Source of the DNA: Chlorobium sp.
Lineage (GTDB): Bacteria; Bacteroidota; Chlorobiia; Chlorobiales; Chlorobiaceae
Length of the DNA stretch: 64,000 bases
Assembly (NCBI GenBank): GCA_028282595.1
Contig: JANQHQ010000030.1
Location: 1 to 64,000 of the forward strand
Direction: 5' to 3'
In this document: in pieces, positions 24,707 through 33,583 of the stretch
Layout of the letters: each line of letters starts with the position of its first letter
How positions within the stretch are numbered: the stretch's first letter is position 1
Notes under the pieces: model-generated
Database searches by the model: none
What the model saw: only the letters and a program-made list of their open reading frames with translations
What the model was told of the DNA's origin: nothing
Program-made: the position numbers and the translations under genes

Positions 24707-26173
24707 ATGAAAGATTCCCTGTTTCGTTTGTTGTCAACGGCGGCGTTCGCTGCACTGTTCGTCTCCGGATTCAACGGGGTTCTGCTTGCGTCGGAAGCTG
24801 CCGAGACCGTTCATGCGGTTCCGGCGGTTCACCATCTTCCTCCGGTCTGGACGGTCTTGCCGTTTGCCGTTCTGCTTCTCATGATCGCGACCGGTCCTCT
24901 TTTCTATCATCATTTCTGGGAGCGCCACTATCCTAAAATTTCCGTCGGACTCGGGGGGGCTGTCGCGATCTATTACGGTTTTTTCATGGATCACGGGACG
25001 CACGCCCTTCTGCACACCCTTGAAGAGTACATCTCGTTCATAGCGCTGATCGCGTCGCTGTTCATCGCCTCGGGCGGTATTCTGATAAAGATCGAGCAGC
25101 GCGGACGGCCGCTTCTGAATGCGGGACTGCTGTTCTTCGGTTCGATTCTGGCCGACGTGATCGGCACAACGGGGGCCTCCATGTTGCTTATTCGTCCCTA
25201 CATGCGGATCAACGAGGGGCGTCTCCAGCCCTTTCACATCGTTTTCTTCATCTTTCTCGTCAGCAATATAGGAGGTGGACTGACGCCTATCGGTGATCCG
25301 CCGCTGTTCCTCGGGTTCCTCAAGGGCGTTCCGTTTTTCTGGATCCTTTCGGAAGTCTGGCATATCTGGCTGGTTACGGTGCTCGTCATTCTCGGGATAT
25401 TCGTAGTGCTCGACATGCGGGCGGGCAAGGGCACCATGCCCGCCGAGCTCGAAGGCCGCATCAGCGGCGGCGTTACTATTACCGGCGCCAGAAGTTTCCT
25501 CTACCTCGGCGTCGTCATTGTCGCCGTCTTTCTCGACCCCGCCGTCATAGAGGGTTTCCCGAGCCTGCAGGAGATGTTACACGTGCCGTTCGGCATCCGC
25601 GAGGTCATCATGTTCGCCGTCGCTTTCCTGGCCTACAGGACCGCCGACAAGGAGGCCATGAGAGGAAACGAGTTCAACTTCGAGCCCATCAAGGAGGTCG
25701 CATTTCTTTTCATCGGTATCTTTTCCACGATGATTCCCGCGCTCGACCTTATCGGCGCCTATGCGGAATCCCATGCCGCGGAATTTTCCGTGTCACGCTT
25801 TTACTGGATGACGGGAGCCCTTTCCGGCGTGCTCGACAACGCTCCGACCTATCTGAACTTTCTCGCGGGGTCGATGGGCAAGTTCGGTTCCGATATCGGC
25901 TCGGTCGAAGCGGTTCGCGGTTTCGCCTCGGGCATGCCGTCTCCTATCGAGGGTGACGTGCCTTCGGACGTTTACCTGCTCGCCATCTCGGTTGCAGCCG
26001 TGTTTTTCGGGGCCATGACCTATATCGGCAACGCGCCAAACTTCATGGTCAAGAATATCGCCGAGCAGGCCGATACCGAAGTGCCGGGCTTCGTCGAATA
26101 TGTCTACAAGTATTCACTTCCGGTTCTGGTGCCGGTATTCGCCGTGATCTGGTTTATCTTTTTCAACTATTAA
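24707..26173 (+). CDS. nhaD: NhaD-family sodium:proton antiporter
   Basis: 488 residues with a likely signal/first helix (LLSTAAFAALFVSGFNGVLLAS) and about 11-12 further helices. It belongs to the NhaD/ArsB-like ion transporter superfamily: DVIGTTGASMLLIRPYMRIN and NIGGGLTPIGDPPLFLGFLKG are the NhaD signature segments, with LSGVLDNAPTYLNFLAGSMG and MTYIGNAPNFMVKNIAEQA (read as parts) in the second half. It would expel Na+ across the inner membrane in exchange for H+, fitting a saline habitat. A small unknown gene follows after 12 bases. Confidence 0.9.
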   Translation: MKDSLFRLLSTAAFAALFVSGFNGVLLASEAAETVHAVPAVHHLPPVWTVLPFAVLLLMIATGPLFYHHFWERHYPKISVGLGGAVAIYYGFFMDHGTHALLHTLEEYISFIALIASLFIASGGILIKIEQRGRPLLNAGLLFFGSILADVIGTTGASMLLIRPYMRINEGRLQPFHIVFFIFLVSNIGGGLTPIGDPPLFLGFLKGVPFFWILSEVWHIWLVTVLVILGIFVVLDMRAGKGTMPAELEGRISGGVTITGARSFLYLGVVIVAVFLDPAVIEGFPSLQEMLHVPFGIREVIMFAVAFLAYRTADKEAMRGNEFNFEPIKEVAFLFIGIFSTMIPALDLIGAYAESHAAEFSVSRFYWMTGALSGVLDNAPTYLNFLAGSMGKFGSDIGSVEAVRGFASGMPSPIEGDVPSDVYLLAISVAAVFFGAMTYIGNAPNFMVKNIAEQADTEVPGFVEYVYKYSLPVLVPVFAVIWFIFFNY

Positions 26174-26185
26174 CAAACCTGTGCC

Positions 26186-26572
26186 ATGAAGGGATTTGTC
26201 AGAGCGATACAGGATGGCGACAAGGGAATGGTGTTCAGAAACTCGGTGTACCTGCCGTTTCATCTGGAGCTCCTCAGCGTATGGATCGGCAAGGAGATGT
26301 CCCTGCTTGCGGCGCCCGACCTGCTTACGGATTTCTGCGACGGAAACGGCCAGGTCGCAGTCCGCGAAGGGGAGCGATACACGAACCTCGTTTTCAGGAA
26401 ATGCGGGGAGCTGAGAAAGGACCTCGGACACGACAAGGGCCATGTCATCCTACATGCCGCGGAGAAGGGGAGTGATATTTTCAGGGATGAAAACAGACAT
26501 TACATCAAGGTCTATTTCACAAACAGACACACGCTCGACTTCGAACTGGTCGAGGACCCCTACTACCTCTGA
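26186..26572 (+). CDS. Conserved-looking hypothetical protein
   Basis: 128 residues, soluble, mixed alpha/beta by composition, no signal peptide or membrane helix. It begins MKGFVRAIQDGDKGMVFRNS and ends HTLDFELVEDPYYL; a short segment KDLGHDKGHVILHAAEKG contains two histidines. It starts 12 bases after nhaD and is probably translated from the same transcript. I do not recognise the family. Codon usage matches its neighbours, so it is likely a real resident gene. Confidence 0.55.
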   Translation: MKGFVRAIQDGDKGMVFRNSVYLPFHLELLSVWIGKEMSLLAAPDLLTDFCDGNGQVAVREGERYTNLVFRKCGELRKDLGHDKGHVILHAAEKGSDIFRDENRHYIKVYFTNRHTLDFELVEDPYYL

Positions 26573-26652
26573 TCCGCATCAGATCCGTTGTTTCCGGAAG
26601 AAAGCCTTCCGGACCGGTCTTCCGGGACGGCGGGCGTGCCGTCGGCCGGTTC

Positions 26653-26955
26653 TCATCCGACCCTGAGGCTCTGGCTGACGGCATGTTTGAACTCTTTCGA
26701 GATTTTGAAGGTCGGGACGTTTTTCGCGTCCACCTCGACTTTTTCGCCCGTTCTCGGATTGCGGGCCATTCGCTGGTTCTTGTAGCGGATGTTGAATGAA
26801 CCGAACCCCCTGATCTCGATTCTCCTTCCCTCTTTCAGGGAGTCTATGATGCTGTCGAAAAGGCAGTCCACCACGGCTTCGGTTTCGTGCTTGGTCAGAC
26901 CGGTCCTGTGAGAGATGGTATTGACGAGGTCTGCTTTTGTCGTTGTTTTGCTCAT
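26653..26955 (-). CDS. HU/IHF-family DNA-binding protein
   Basis: 100 residues with the whole HU/IHF fold: an N-terminal helical part (TKADLVNTISHRTGLTKHETEAVVDCLF), then IEIRGFGSFNIRYKNQRMARNPRTGE, the beta-arm containing the conserved RNPRTGE tip that intercalates into DNA. The C-terminus VPTFKISKEFKHAV is typical. It bends and packages DNA. The IHF-like arm suggests IHF-like activity, but HU versus IHF cannot be decided. Transcription is toward the small unknown gene; upstream is the TauE-like gene on the same strand, 37 bases away. Confidence 0.92.
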   Translation of the reverse strand: MSKTTTKADLVNTISHRTGLTKHETEAVVDCLFDSIIDSLKEGRRIEIRGFGSFNIRYKNQRMARNPRTGEKVEVDAKNVPTFKISKEFKHAVSQSLRVG

Positions 26956-26992
26956 GGGTGTAAGTTCTAAGTTTAAAAAACCTTATCTGTAT

Positions 26993-27358
26993 TTATTGTA
27001 ACCACATTCTTACCGCAACAATTCCAATGAGTACGGCGAACATCTTCCGGAGCAGTTCGCTGGTCATTCCGGTCGCGATTTTCGCTCCGAAAAACGCTCC
27101 GGCGAAGAGACCGAGGGCGACCAGCAGTCCGAACAGGATGTTTTCACCCGAGATCTTGCCCGCCCGGTAATATTCGGCGACCCCGAGGATGCCGACCGGC
27201 AGGAGAAGGGCGATCAGGGAGGTCGCCGTGGCCGCATGCTGGCTGAGCCCCAGAATCATGACGAGCGCCGGTACGATCACTATCCCTCCGCCTATGCCGA
27301 ACATGCCGGAGAGCACTCCGGCCGCAATCCCCGTCAGGAACATCCAGAAAAACTGCAT
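26993..27358 (-). CDS. Half-length TauE/SafE-family membrane protein
   Basis: 121 residues, about four membrane helices: FLTGIAAGVLSGMFGIGGGIVIVPAL, ATSLIALLLPVGILGVAEYYRAG, ILFGLLVALGLFAGAFFGAKIA and MFAVLIGIVAVRMWLQ. GMFGIGGGIVIVP is the repeat signature of the TauE/SafE (DUF81) sulfite/organosulfonate exporters, which usually hold two such halves in about 250 residues. It is either a single-repeat protein acting as a dimer, as many annotated bacterial cases suggest, or a remnant. Start and stop look intact, with a family-2 repeat upstream. Substrate unknown; sulfur compounds would suit this organism. Confidence 0.75.
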   Translation of the reverse strand: MQFFWMFLTGIAAGVLSGMFGIGGGIVIVPALVMILGLSQHAATATSLIALLLPVGILGVAEYYRAGKISGENILFGLLVALGLFAGAFFGAKIATGMTSELLRKMFAVLIGIVAVRMWLQ

Positions 27359-27374
27359 GGTCTTTCTCCCCTAA

Positions 27375-27570
27375 CCTGAATAATTCACGAGAGTTCAAAC
27401 ACCTGACCCCCGATCGTTTCTTTCGGGGTTCACCGTCGCCGTCGGAATCGGTATCGAAACCATCTCGATCCACTTCGACCCCGATCCCGATAGCGACCCC
27501 GATTCCCGATTAAGTAAGTTTCTCCCGCCTAACACTTGGCACAGAGCACCTGACACCGTCTTCCCCTCCG
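27375..27570. repeat. Family-2 intergenic element, second copy
   Basis: It begins CCTGAATAATTCA (27375-27387), identical to the terminus at 13662, and shares the TTTCTTTCGGGGTTC, CGTCGGAATCGGTATCGAAACC-like and TTTCTCCCGCCT..ACAC blocks with that copy. The opposite terminus is not recognisable; the boundary given is where similarity fades, 10 bases before the ftsH stop. It contains a run of ATCCCGAT-type short repeats. No ORF. Confidence 0.65.
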
Positions 27571-27579
27571 GAAAAGCTG

Positions 27580-29559
27580 TCATGAAGCGGCCGCCGCTCC
27601 TCCAGAGGCCGCGATGATCGCGTCGATCTCATCGCTGTCGAGCGACTCCTTCCGTATGAGCTCCTCGGCGAGTGCATGGAGAAGGTGCTTTTTGTCGTTG
27701 AGAATGCGTTTGGCGTTTTCCATGCACTCCATGACAATATTGCGCACCTCGACGTCTATCTGCAGGGCGGTTTCCTCGCTGTATTCGCGGACGTGGGAAT
27801 AATCCTTGCCGAGAAAGACCTCCTTGTGGCCGTTGCCGTAATTGATTGGGCCGAGTTTTTCGCTCATGCCCCAGTTGCGGACCATTTTCCTCGCGATTTC
27901 CGTGGCCTTTTCGATATCGTTTTCGGCGCCGGTGCTCGTCTGGTCGAAAATGAGCTTTTCAGCCGCCCTTCCGCCCAGCGCATAGGTTATGATCGCTATC
28001 AGGTTGTCGCGGTCCTGGGTATAGCGGTCCTCTTCCGGAAGATATGCGGTCTGTCCGAGGGATCGGCCCCTGGGTATGATGGTCACCTTGTGAATGGGGT
28101 CCGAGCCCTTGGTGAATTTCGCCACCAGGACGTGCCCGGATTCGTGGTAGGCCGTGATCTTTTTCTGTTCGTCGGAAATGTACATGCTCCGGCGTTCGGG
28201 TCCCATCAGGATTTTATCCCTTGCCTCGTCGAAATTTTCGCGGCCGATCTCCTGTCCGCCCTGGCGGGAGGCGAGGAGCGCAGCCTCGTTGATGAGGTTG
28301 GCCAGGTCCGCACCCGAAAAGCCGGGAGTGCTCTGTGCGATCGTTTTCAGATCGACGTCCGGGTTGAGAGGCGTTTTGCGCGCATGAATCTTCAGGATCG
28401 ATTCCCGGCCGCGTATGTCCGGCTTGTCTATCATGACCTGCCGATCGAATCTGCCGGGTCTGAGAAGTGCCGTATCGAGCACGTCCGGCCGGTTCGTCGC
28501 CGCGATCAGGATAACGTTGTCCTTGGTCGTGAAGCCGTCCATTTCGACGAGAAGCTGGTTCAGCGTCTGTTCACGTTCGTCGTGCCCGCCGCCGAGCCCC
28601 GCGCCGCGGCTGCGGCCCACGGCGTCGATCTCGTCGATGAAGACGATGCACGGAGCGTTCTTTTTCGCGGTTTCGAAAAGGTCGCGGACCCTGGCCGCTC
28701 CCACACCGACGAACATCTCGACGAAATCCGCTCCCGAGATGGAAAAGAACGGAACCTTCGCCTCGCCGGCAATCGCTTTCGCAAGAAGTGTCTTACCCGT
28801 GCCGGGAGGTCCGAGGAGCAGAACCCCCTTGGGGATCTTGCCGCCGATTTTCTGGAATTTTTCGGGATTCATCAGAAACTCGACGGTCTCCTTGAGCTCT
28901 TCGACGGCCTCGTCGACTCCCGCGACATCCTCGAAGGTCGTTTTGACGTCGAAATCGCTCACCAGCTTCGCCTTGCTTTTTCCGAAAGCGAAGATGTTTC
29001 TCTGCGCGCCGCCGTTCTGCATCGAGAAGCGCCGGAAGATGAAGAAATAAACCGCGGCGAAGATAAGCCAGGGGGCCAGAAGGATGAGGAAGTTGTTGAA
29101 ATCGTTCGAGCGTTCACGCACGGTTATCTCGATCCCCCTGGCGGAAAGGCGGTCGGCCTGTTCCATCGAAAACTCGGGAACCCTTGTGACGAAACGATCG
29201 AGCGTCTGGGTCGACCCGTCGACCAGCCGGAGTTCGGTCGGTTTTTTGAGCGAGCCCCTGAGCAGGGCCGAACGGTCCGGAGACGTTTCGACCGAAAGCG
29301 AGGAGAGCAAGTCGGTTTCGACCACCCGCTGATATTCGTTGTAGGCGATGTTCTGCGAGTCGTCCTGGTTGAAAAACCGCTGGAAAACGAAGATGAGCAC
29401 CATGAAAATCATGATGTAGATGAGAATTCTGGGGAACCGTTCACGGCCCTCCTCTCCGCTTCCCGCTCCGCCGAACCACCCTCCGGAACCGGGGTCTTCG
29501 TCTTTTACAGGCTTGAACTTTTCGCCGGCCCGTTTTCTCTTTTCCTCCCTGTCAGCCAT
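27580..29559 (-). CDS. ftsH: ATP-dependent zinc metalloprotease FtsH
   Basis: 659 residues. A membrane-bound AAA+ protease that degrades misassembled membrane proteins and short-lived regulators. In order: an N-terminal helix (ILIYIMIFMVLIFVFQRFF), a periplasmic domain, a second helix (LILLAPWLIFAAVYFFIF), Walker A GPPGTGKT, Walker B CIVFIDEIDAVG, SRH (NRPDVLDTALLRPGRFD) and the zinc site HESGH. The start at 29559 (MADREEKRKRAG) is the first ATG; an in-frame TTG lies five codons earlier. A Lys/Glu-rich N-terminal lead of about 40 residues precedes the first helix. It is divergent from gltX. Confidence 0.96.
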   Translation of the reverse strand: MADREEKRKRAGEKFKPVKDEDPGSGGWFGGAGSGEEGRERFPRILIYIMIFMVLIFVFQRFFNQDDSQNIAYNEYQRVVETDLLSSLSVETSPDRSALLRGSLKKPTELRLVDGSTQTLDRFVTRVPEFSMEQADRLSARGIEITVRERSNDFNNFLILLAPWLIFAAVYFFIFRRFSMQNGGAQRNIFAFGKSKAKLVSDFDVKTTFEDVAGVDEAVEELKETVEFLMNPEKFQKIGGKIPKGVLLLGPPGTGKTLLAKAIAGEAKVPFFSISGADFVEMFVGVGAARVRDLFETAKKNAPCIVFIDEIDAVGRSRGAGLGGGHDEREQTLNQLLVEMDGFTTKDNVILIAATNRPDVLDTALLRPGRFDRQVMIDKPDIRGRESILKIHARKTPLNPDVDLKTIAQSTPGFSGADLANLINEAALLASRQGGQEIGRENFDEARDKILMGPERRSMYISDEQKKITAYHESGHVLVAKFTKGSDPIHKVTIIPRGRSLGQTAYLPEEDRYTQDRDNLIAIITYALGGRAAEKLIFDQTSTGAENDIEKATEIARKMVRNWGMSEKLGPINYGNGHKEVFLGKDYSHVREYSEETALQIDVEVRNIVMECMENAKRILNDKKHLLHALAEELIRKESLDSDEIDAIIAASGGAAAAS

Positions 29560-29827
29560 CGTCTGTGAGTGCAATCAGTGGTTTCTTGTGTGTAACTTGC
29601 TTTTTTAAAAGTAATTAAAAGTAAAACTACAACGAAACGCAAAAAGTTTACCACCGGCGCGGTTTTCAGTCGCCGATTTGCGGCGGGAAGGAGCCCGTTC
29701 AGGCTGCCCGCCCCGCAGCACGGGCGACTCCTGTAGGAATAACATCGACTTTTTTTTAAATTCATTGCTTTTGAAACCGGCGGAAACGCACTGCTGAAAC
29801 CGACAAAAAGAAACGCCCGACGTCATC

Positions 29828-31348
29828 ATGCAAGCAAAATCTGTCCAGAGGGTACGGACGAGATTCGCTCCTTCTCCTACGGGGTATCTCCACGTGGGGG
29901 GCCTGCGTACGGCCCTGTACAATTATCTCTATGCCAAAAGAACGAGCGGCGACTTCGTCGTCAGGGTCGAGGACACCGATCAGGCCCGCAAGGTGGAGGG
30001 GGCGGACAGGCGCCTGCTGGAAGTGCTCGAAGCCACGGGTATCGTGCCCGACGAAAGTATGGTGAACGGCGGGAACTTCGGCCCCTATGTCCAGTCGGAG
30101 CGACTCGGGATATACGCGCGTTACTGCGAGCAGCTTCTCGAACAGAAAAACGCCTACTACTGTTTCTCCACTTCCGAAGAGCTCGAGGAGAATCGCAAGC
30201 TGCAGATGAAGCAGGGTATGCAGCCGAAATACAACCGCAAGTGGCTTCCGGAGGACATGGGCGGGAGCGTGCCGCTCGGCGAGATTCGCAAAAAGCTGGA
30301 CGAGGGGGTTCCCTGCGTGGTGAGGATGCGGGTGCCGGACTACATTTCCGTCATGTTCGACGATATCGTCCGCGGGCCGGTCGAGTTCGATTCGTCGACG
30401 ATCGACGACCAGGTGCTGATGAAGTCGGACGGTTTTCCGACCTACCATTTCGCGAGTGTCGTCGACGATCACCTCATGGAGATCACGCACGTCATTCGCG
30501 GGGAGGAGTGGCTCTCCTCCATGCCGAAACACCTGCTCCTCTACGAGTTTTTCGGCTGGGAGCCTCCCCGCTTCGCGCACCTGCCGCTCCTGCTCAATCC
30601 GGACCGGTCCAAACTCAGCAAGCGCCAGGGCGATGTGGCTGTGGAAGATTTTCTCACCAGAGGCTACAGCCCCGAAGCGATCATGAACTTTGTCGCCCTG
30701 CTCGGCTGGAACGAGGGGGAGGGTAGTGAAAAGGAGATATACAGTCTCCGGGAACTGATCGAGAAATTCAGCCTGGAACGGGTAGGCAAGGCCGGCGCCG
30801 TATTCAATATTGAGAAGCTCGGCTGGATCGAGAAGCAGTACATCAAGACCCGTCCGGCAGAGCAGATCATGGGTGAGATCAAGCCCCTGCTGGAAGAGGA
30901 ACTGCGACAGAGGCCCACCGAAATGGATGCCGGGCGCATCACTTCCGCGGATTATCTCGGTCGGGTGATCGAGCTCATGCGCGAGCGAGTCGATTTTGAA
31001 AACGAATTCGTTACTTTCTGCGACTATTTTTATTTTGATCCACAGGCATACGATGAGAAAGCCGTTCTGAAACGCTGGGCCGCGGACACGAACGAGCTTC
31101 TCGGAGAGTTCACCGGCGTCCTGGAAGGTACCGGGGATTTCAGCGCCGCGAATCTCGAGAGCACCCTGAAAGCGTTTGTCGAGACGAAAGGAAAGAAACC
31201 GGCGTTTCTCATCCACCCGGTACGGATTCTTACCTCGGGCGTGGGTTTCGGCCCCAGCCTTTACGACATGCTCGAAGTTCTCGGCAGGGATGCCGTGGTC
31301 AGGCGTCTCAGGAACGGAATCGAAAGAGTCCCGGCCCTCATGTCCTGA
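29828..31348 (+). CDS. gltX: Glutamyl-tRNA synthetase
   Basis: 506 residues, class I. The HIGH motif appears as APSPTGYLHVGGLRTALYN and the KMSKS motif as KLSKRQGD. It charges tRNA-Glu for translation and for the C5 pathway to 5-aminolevulinate and so to chlorophyll. The length is standard for a discriminating GluRS. It ends 36 bases before the PqqD-like gene of the peptide locus on the same strand with no obvious terminator between, so that locus may be read from the gltX promoter. Confidence 0.96.
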   Translation: MQAKSVQRVRTRFAPSPTGYLHVGGLRTALYNYLYAKRTSGDFVVRVEDTDQARKVEGADRRLLEVLEATGIVPDESMVNGGNFGPYVQSERLGIYARYCEQLLEQKNAYYCFSTSEELEENRKLQMKQGMQPKYNRKWLPEDMGGSVPLGEIRKKLDEGVPCVVRMRVPDYISVMFDDIVRGPVEFDSSTIDDQVLMKSDGFPTYHFASVVDDHLMEITHVIRGEEWLSSMPKHLLLYEFFGWEPPRFAHLPLLLNPDRSKLSKRQGDVAVEDFLTRGYSPEAIMNFVALLGWNEGEGSEKEIYSLRELIEKFSLERVGKAGAVFNIEKLGWIEKQYIKTRPAEQIMGEIKPLLEEELRQRPTEMDAGRITSADYLGRVIELMRERVDFENEFVTFCDYFYFDPQAYDEKAVLKRWAADTNELLGEFTGVLEGTGDFSAANLESTLKAFVETKGKKPAFLIHPVRILTSGVGFGPSLYDMLEVLGRDAVVRRLRNGIERVPALMS

Positions 31349-31384
31349 TACGAAGTGCGTTACGACCGAACATTACCGATCGCC

Positions 31385-31648
31385 ATGAAACGAAAAGAAA
31401 GTTTTCTCTTGCAGAATGTCGGGGGCGAAAACCTGCTTGTGCCCATCGGCGCCCAGGTGATGGATACCAGCGGCATCATTACGCTCAACGAAACCGCTGC
31501 GTTTCTCTGGGAGCAGCTCGAGGCGGACAGAAGCGAGGAAGAGCTGGCGGCCGCCCTTGCCGGGGGGTTCGAGGTCGATGAGGCTTCGGCGGCGGCCGAT
31601 GTTGAAACCTTTATCGCCGAACTGCGGGAGAACGGTCTCCTGGCATGA
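31385..31648 (+). CDS. PqqD-family RiPP recognition element (peptide chaperone)
   Basis: 87 residues: the small winged-helix PqqD fold. Signatures: ENLLVPIGAQVMDTSGIITLNETAAFLWEQL, read as the beta-strand pair ending in the GIITLNETAAFLW motif, then a helix-rich half with FEVDEASAAADVETFIAELRENGLL. Such proteins bind the leader of a precursor peptide and present it to the modifying enzyme. The start is ATG 31385, not the upstream in-frame ATG. It overlaps the radical SAM gene by 4 bases (ATGA), the usual pqqD-pqqE pairing. Confidence 0.9.
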   Translation: MKRKESFLLQNVGGENLLVPIGAQVMDTSGIITLNETAAFLWEQLEADRSEEELAAALAGGFEVDEASAAADVETFIAELRENGLLA

Positions 31649-32697
31649 GCGGTCTGCCGTCCGATTACGGCGCTCTTGTCAGGGAATTGCAGCGGATAGC
31701 CTCCGAGCGGCGTCAGCCGCTCAGCGGTACGTTCGAACTGACCCGCCGGTGCAATCTCGGTTGCCGTATGTGTTACGTCGCCAAGCCCGCATCGGACTGC
31801 GGCGAGGCGAGGCGCGAACTTTCCGCCTCCGGCTGGCTCGACGTGGCCCGACAGGCGAAGGACGCAGGAACGCTTTTCCTTCTTCTTACCGGCGGGGAGA
31901 TCCTTCTCCGGCCGGATTTTTTCGATATATACGAGCCCCTGACGACCATGGGCCTGATGATCTCCCTGTATACGAACGGAACCCTTGTTACGCAGACGCT
32001 GGCCGGCCGGCTGGCGGAGGCTCCTCCGCACAGGGTCGACATCACGCTCTACGGCGCAACCGCCGATACCTACGAGGGGATAACGGGCGTTGCGGGGAGT
32101 TACGGACGATGCATCGGGGGGATCGAGGCTCTGCTGGAACGGGGGATCAGGGTCGGGCTGAAAACAACGATCACCAGGGGGAATCGTCACGAGCTCGACT
32201 CCATGCAGCACATGGCCGACGGATGGGGAGTGTCGTTTTCCGCATCCTGGATGTTGACCGGTCGTACGGACGGCGGTCCTTCGGATGCGGCTTCCTGCCG
32301 CCTGACGCCGGAAGAGTGCGTCAAGCTCGAATCGCTCGATCCTCTCGCTATCGAGGAGTGGCGCAAGGGTCTGAAAGAGGCGAAACCGAAGAACTTTTAC
32401 TGCCAGGCGGGCAAATCGTCATACGTCGTCGACGCCGCCGGCCGCATGCATGTCTGTCTGGATCTTCCGGCTCCCGGAATTTCCGTGCCCGAGCACGGTT
32501 TCAGAAATGCGTGGGCCGGGGTCGTCGATTACGTGAACAATGCGCCGGGGCTCTCCGGGGAGTGCCGGGACTGTGACGCCGTGCATTACTGTGCGATCTG
32601 CCCGGCCTGGTCCTATCTTGAACACGGAACGCTTTCCGGCAGTGTGGAGTATCTCTGTTCGGTGGCCAAAGAAAGAAAAAAGCACTATGAACCCTGA
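31645..32697 (+). CDS. Radical SAM/SPASM peptide-modifying enzyme
   Basis: 350 residues. The radical SAM cluster motif CNLGCRMC (C36, C40, C43) sits in GTFELTRRCNLGCRMCYVAK. LLTGGEILLRPDF is the GGE-type SAM-binding segment. The C-terminal third is a SPASM domain with cysteines in NFYCQAG, MHVCLDLPAP and GECRDCDAVHYCAICPAW, then EYLCSVA, enough for one or two auxiliary clusters. Enzymes of this class form thioether, C-C or epimerised linkages in ribosomal peptides. The likely substrate is the 69-residue product at 37264. It starts inside the pqqD-like gene and overlaps the kinase-like gene by 11 bases. Confidence 0.9.
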   Translation: MSGLPSDYGALVRELQRIASERRQPLSGTFELTRRCNLGCRMCYVAKPASDCGEARRELSASGWLDVARQAKDAGTLFLLLTGGEILLRPDFFDIYEPLTTMGLMISLYTNGTLVTQTLAGRLAEAPPHRVDITLYGATADTYEGITGVAGSYGRCIGGIEALLERGIRVGLKTTITRGNRHELDSMQHMADGWGVSFSASWMLTGRTDGGPSDAASCRLTPEECVKLESLDPLAIEEWRKGLKEAKPKNFYCQAGKSSYVVDAAGRMHVCLDLPAPGISVPEHGFRNAWAGVVDYVNNAPGLSGECRDCDAVHYCAICPAWSYLEHGTLSGSVEYLCSVAKERKKHYEP

Positions 32698-33583
32698 CCG
32701 TATCAGCCGTTTTTTTTCCATTGCCGGCATGCAGATCGAATTGCAGGCGCCTTCCGATTGTCCCGGCCTGCTTCTGGAGGACCGGACCGATCCCTTCTCC
32801 GGCAAACCGCCGCGACCGGCGGCGGCGGTCACCGTCGACTGGCGGGAGAGTGCCGCCCCTCTCCGGGCGGAAGGCGAGCTTGTCTACGATCCGGGTGCGA
32901 TCTGGCGCATGTTCAGGGGAGAGGGATTCTGGTGCGCGGAGCTCAGCTATGCCGACGACACGGGCGCTGTCGGGAAGGACGGGGTGAGAAGTCTGCTCTA
33001 CGCGAACGATACATGGGACAGGCTCACCCTGAAGGAGCGCAGGATCGACCCCGGCTGGCACGGCCTGTTTTCGCTCGGTGCGGGCGAGCTTGCCGTGCGG
33101 GCATCCATCGTGCCGACAGGGGGGCTTTTGCTGCACGCATCGGCTGTTGACGACAACGGGCGGGGAGTCCTGTTTTCCGGGCGTTCGGGAGCGGGCAAGA
33201 GCACGCAGCTCGGGTTCTGGTCCGGCCGTCCGGGTGTCGTCACCATGACGGACGACAGGGCGGCCGTCCGCTGCAGTCCCGAGGGCGGTGCTTCCGGCTA
33301 CGGAACGCCCTGGGGCGGACTGCCCGGCACGTCGCGCGACCACTCCGCCCCGCTCGCGGCGATCGTGATGCTCGAACAGGCGCCCGAAAACCGTATCGAG
33401 CGCCTTTCGCCTGCGGCGGCGGCCGCGGCGCTCGCCTGCAGGGCGTTTCTGCCCTACTGGGACCGCTCGCTCATGCAGCGTGCGTTCGCGAACCTGGAAA
33501 CGCTTGTCCGCACCGTACCCGTTCATCTGCTCCGCTGTCGTCCGGAACCTTCGGTTGTCGATCTCGTGCGTTCGGTCCTATGA
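32687..33583 (+). CDS. HPr-kinase-like protein (RiPP tailoring kinase type)
   Basis: 298 residues. The kinase core resembles the C-terminal half of HPr kinase: GGLLLHASAV (H150), P-loop GRSGAGKST (165-173) and VVTMTDDRAAV (D189, D190). The N-terminal 120 residues are family-specific, and the usual HPr kinase N-domain is absent. Similar stand-alone kinases in lasso-peptide clusters (ThcoK/PsmK type) phosphorylate a C-terminal serine of the precursor. The candidate precursor here ends in serine. The start overlaps the radical SAM stop, and a 4-base overlap leads into the peptidase gene. The role as a peptide kinase is inference; the fold call is firm. Confidence 0.8.
   Translation: MNPDRISRFFSIAGMQIELQAPSDCPGLLLEDRTDPFSGKPPRPAAAVTVDWRESAAPLRAEGELVYDPGAIWRMFRGEGFWCAELSYADDTGAVGKDGVRSLLYANDTWDRLTLKERRIDPGWHGLFSLGAGELAVRASIVPTGGLLLHASAVDDNGRGVLFSGRSGAGKSTQLGFWSGRPGVVTMTDDRAAVRCSPEGGASGYGTPWGGLPGTSRDHSAPLAAIVMLEQAPENRIERLSPAAAAAALACRAFLPYWDRSLMQRAFANLETLVRTVPVHLLRCRPEPSVVDLVRSVL

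Noticed and set aside
26993..27358. TauE-like gene as a frameshifted pseudogene
   Set aside because: No second half is found in any frame nearby and the flanks are other genes and a repeat; single-repeat family members are plausible, so it is kept as a gene.
27676..29568. A 630-codon frame antisense to ftsH
   Set aside because: ftsH is certain from its AAA+ and HExxH motifs; the antisense product has no recognisable domain.
29762..31216. A 484-codon frame antisense to gltX
   Set aside because: Shadow of a certain synthetase gene; no motif or start context.
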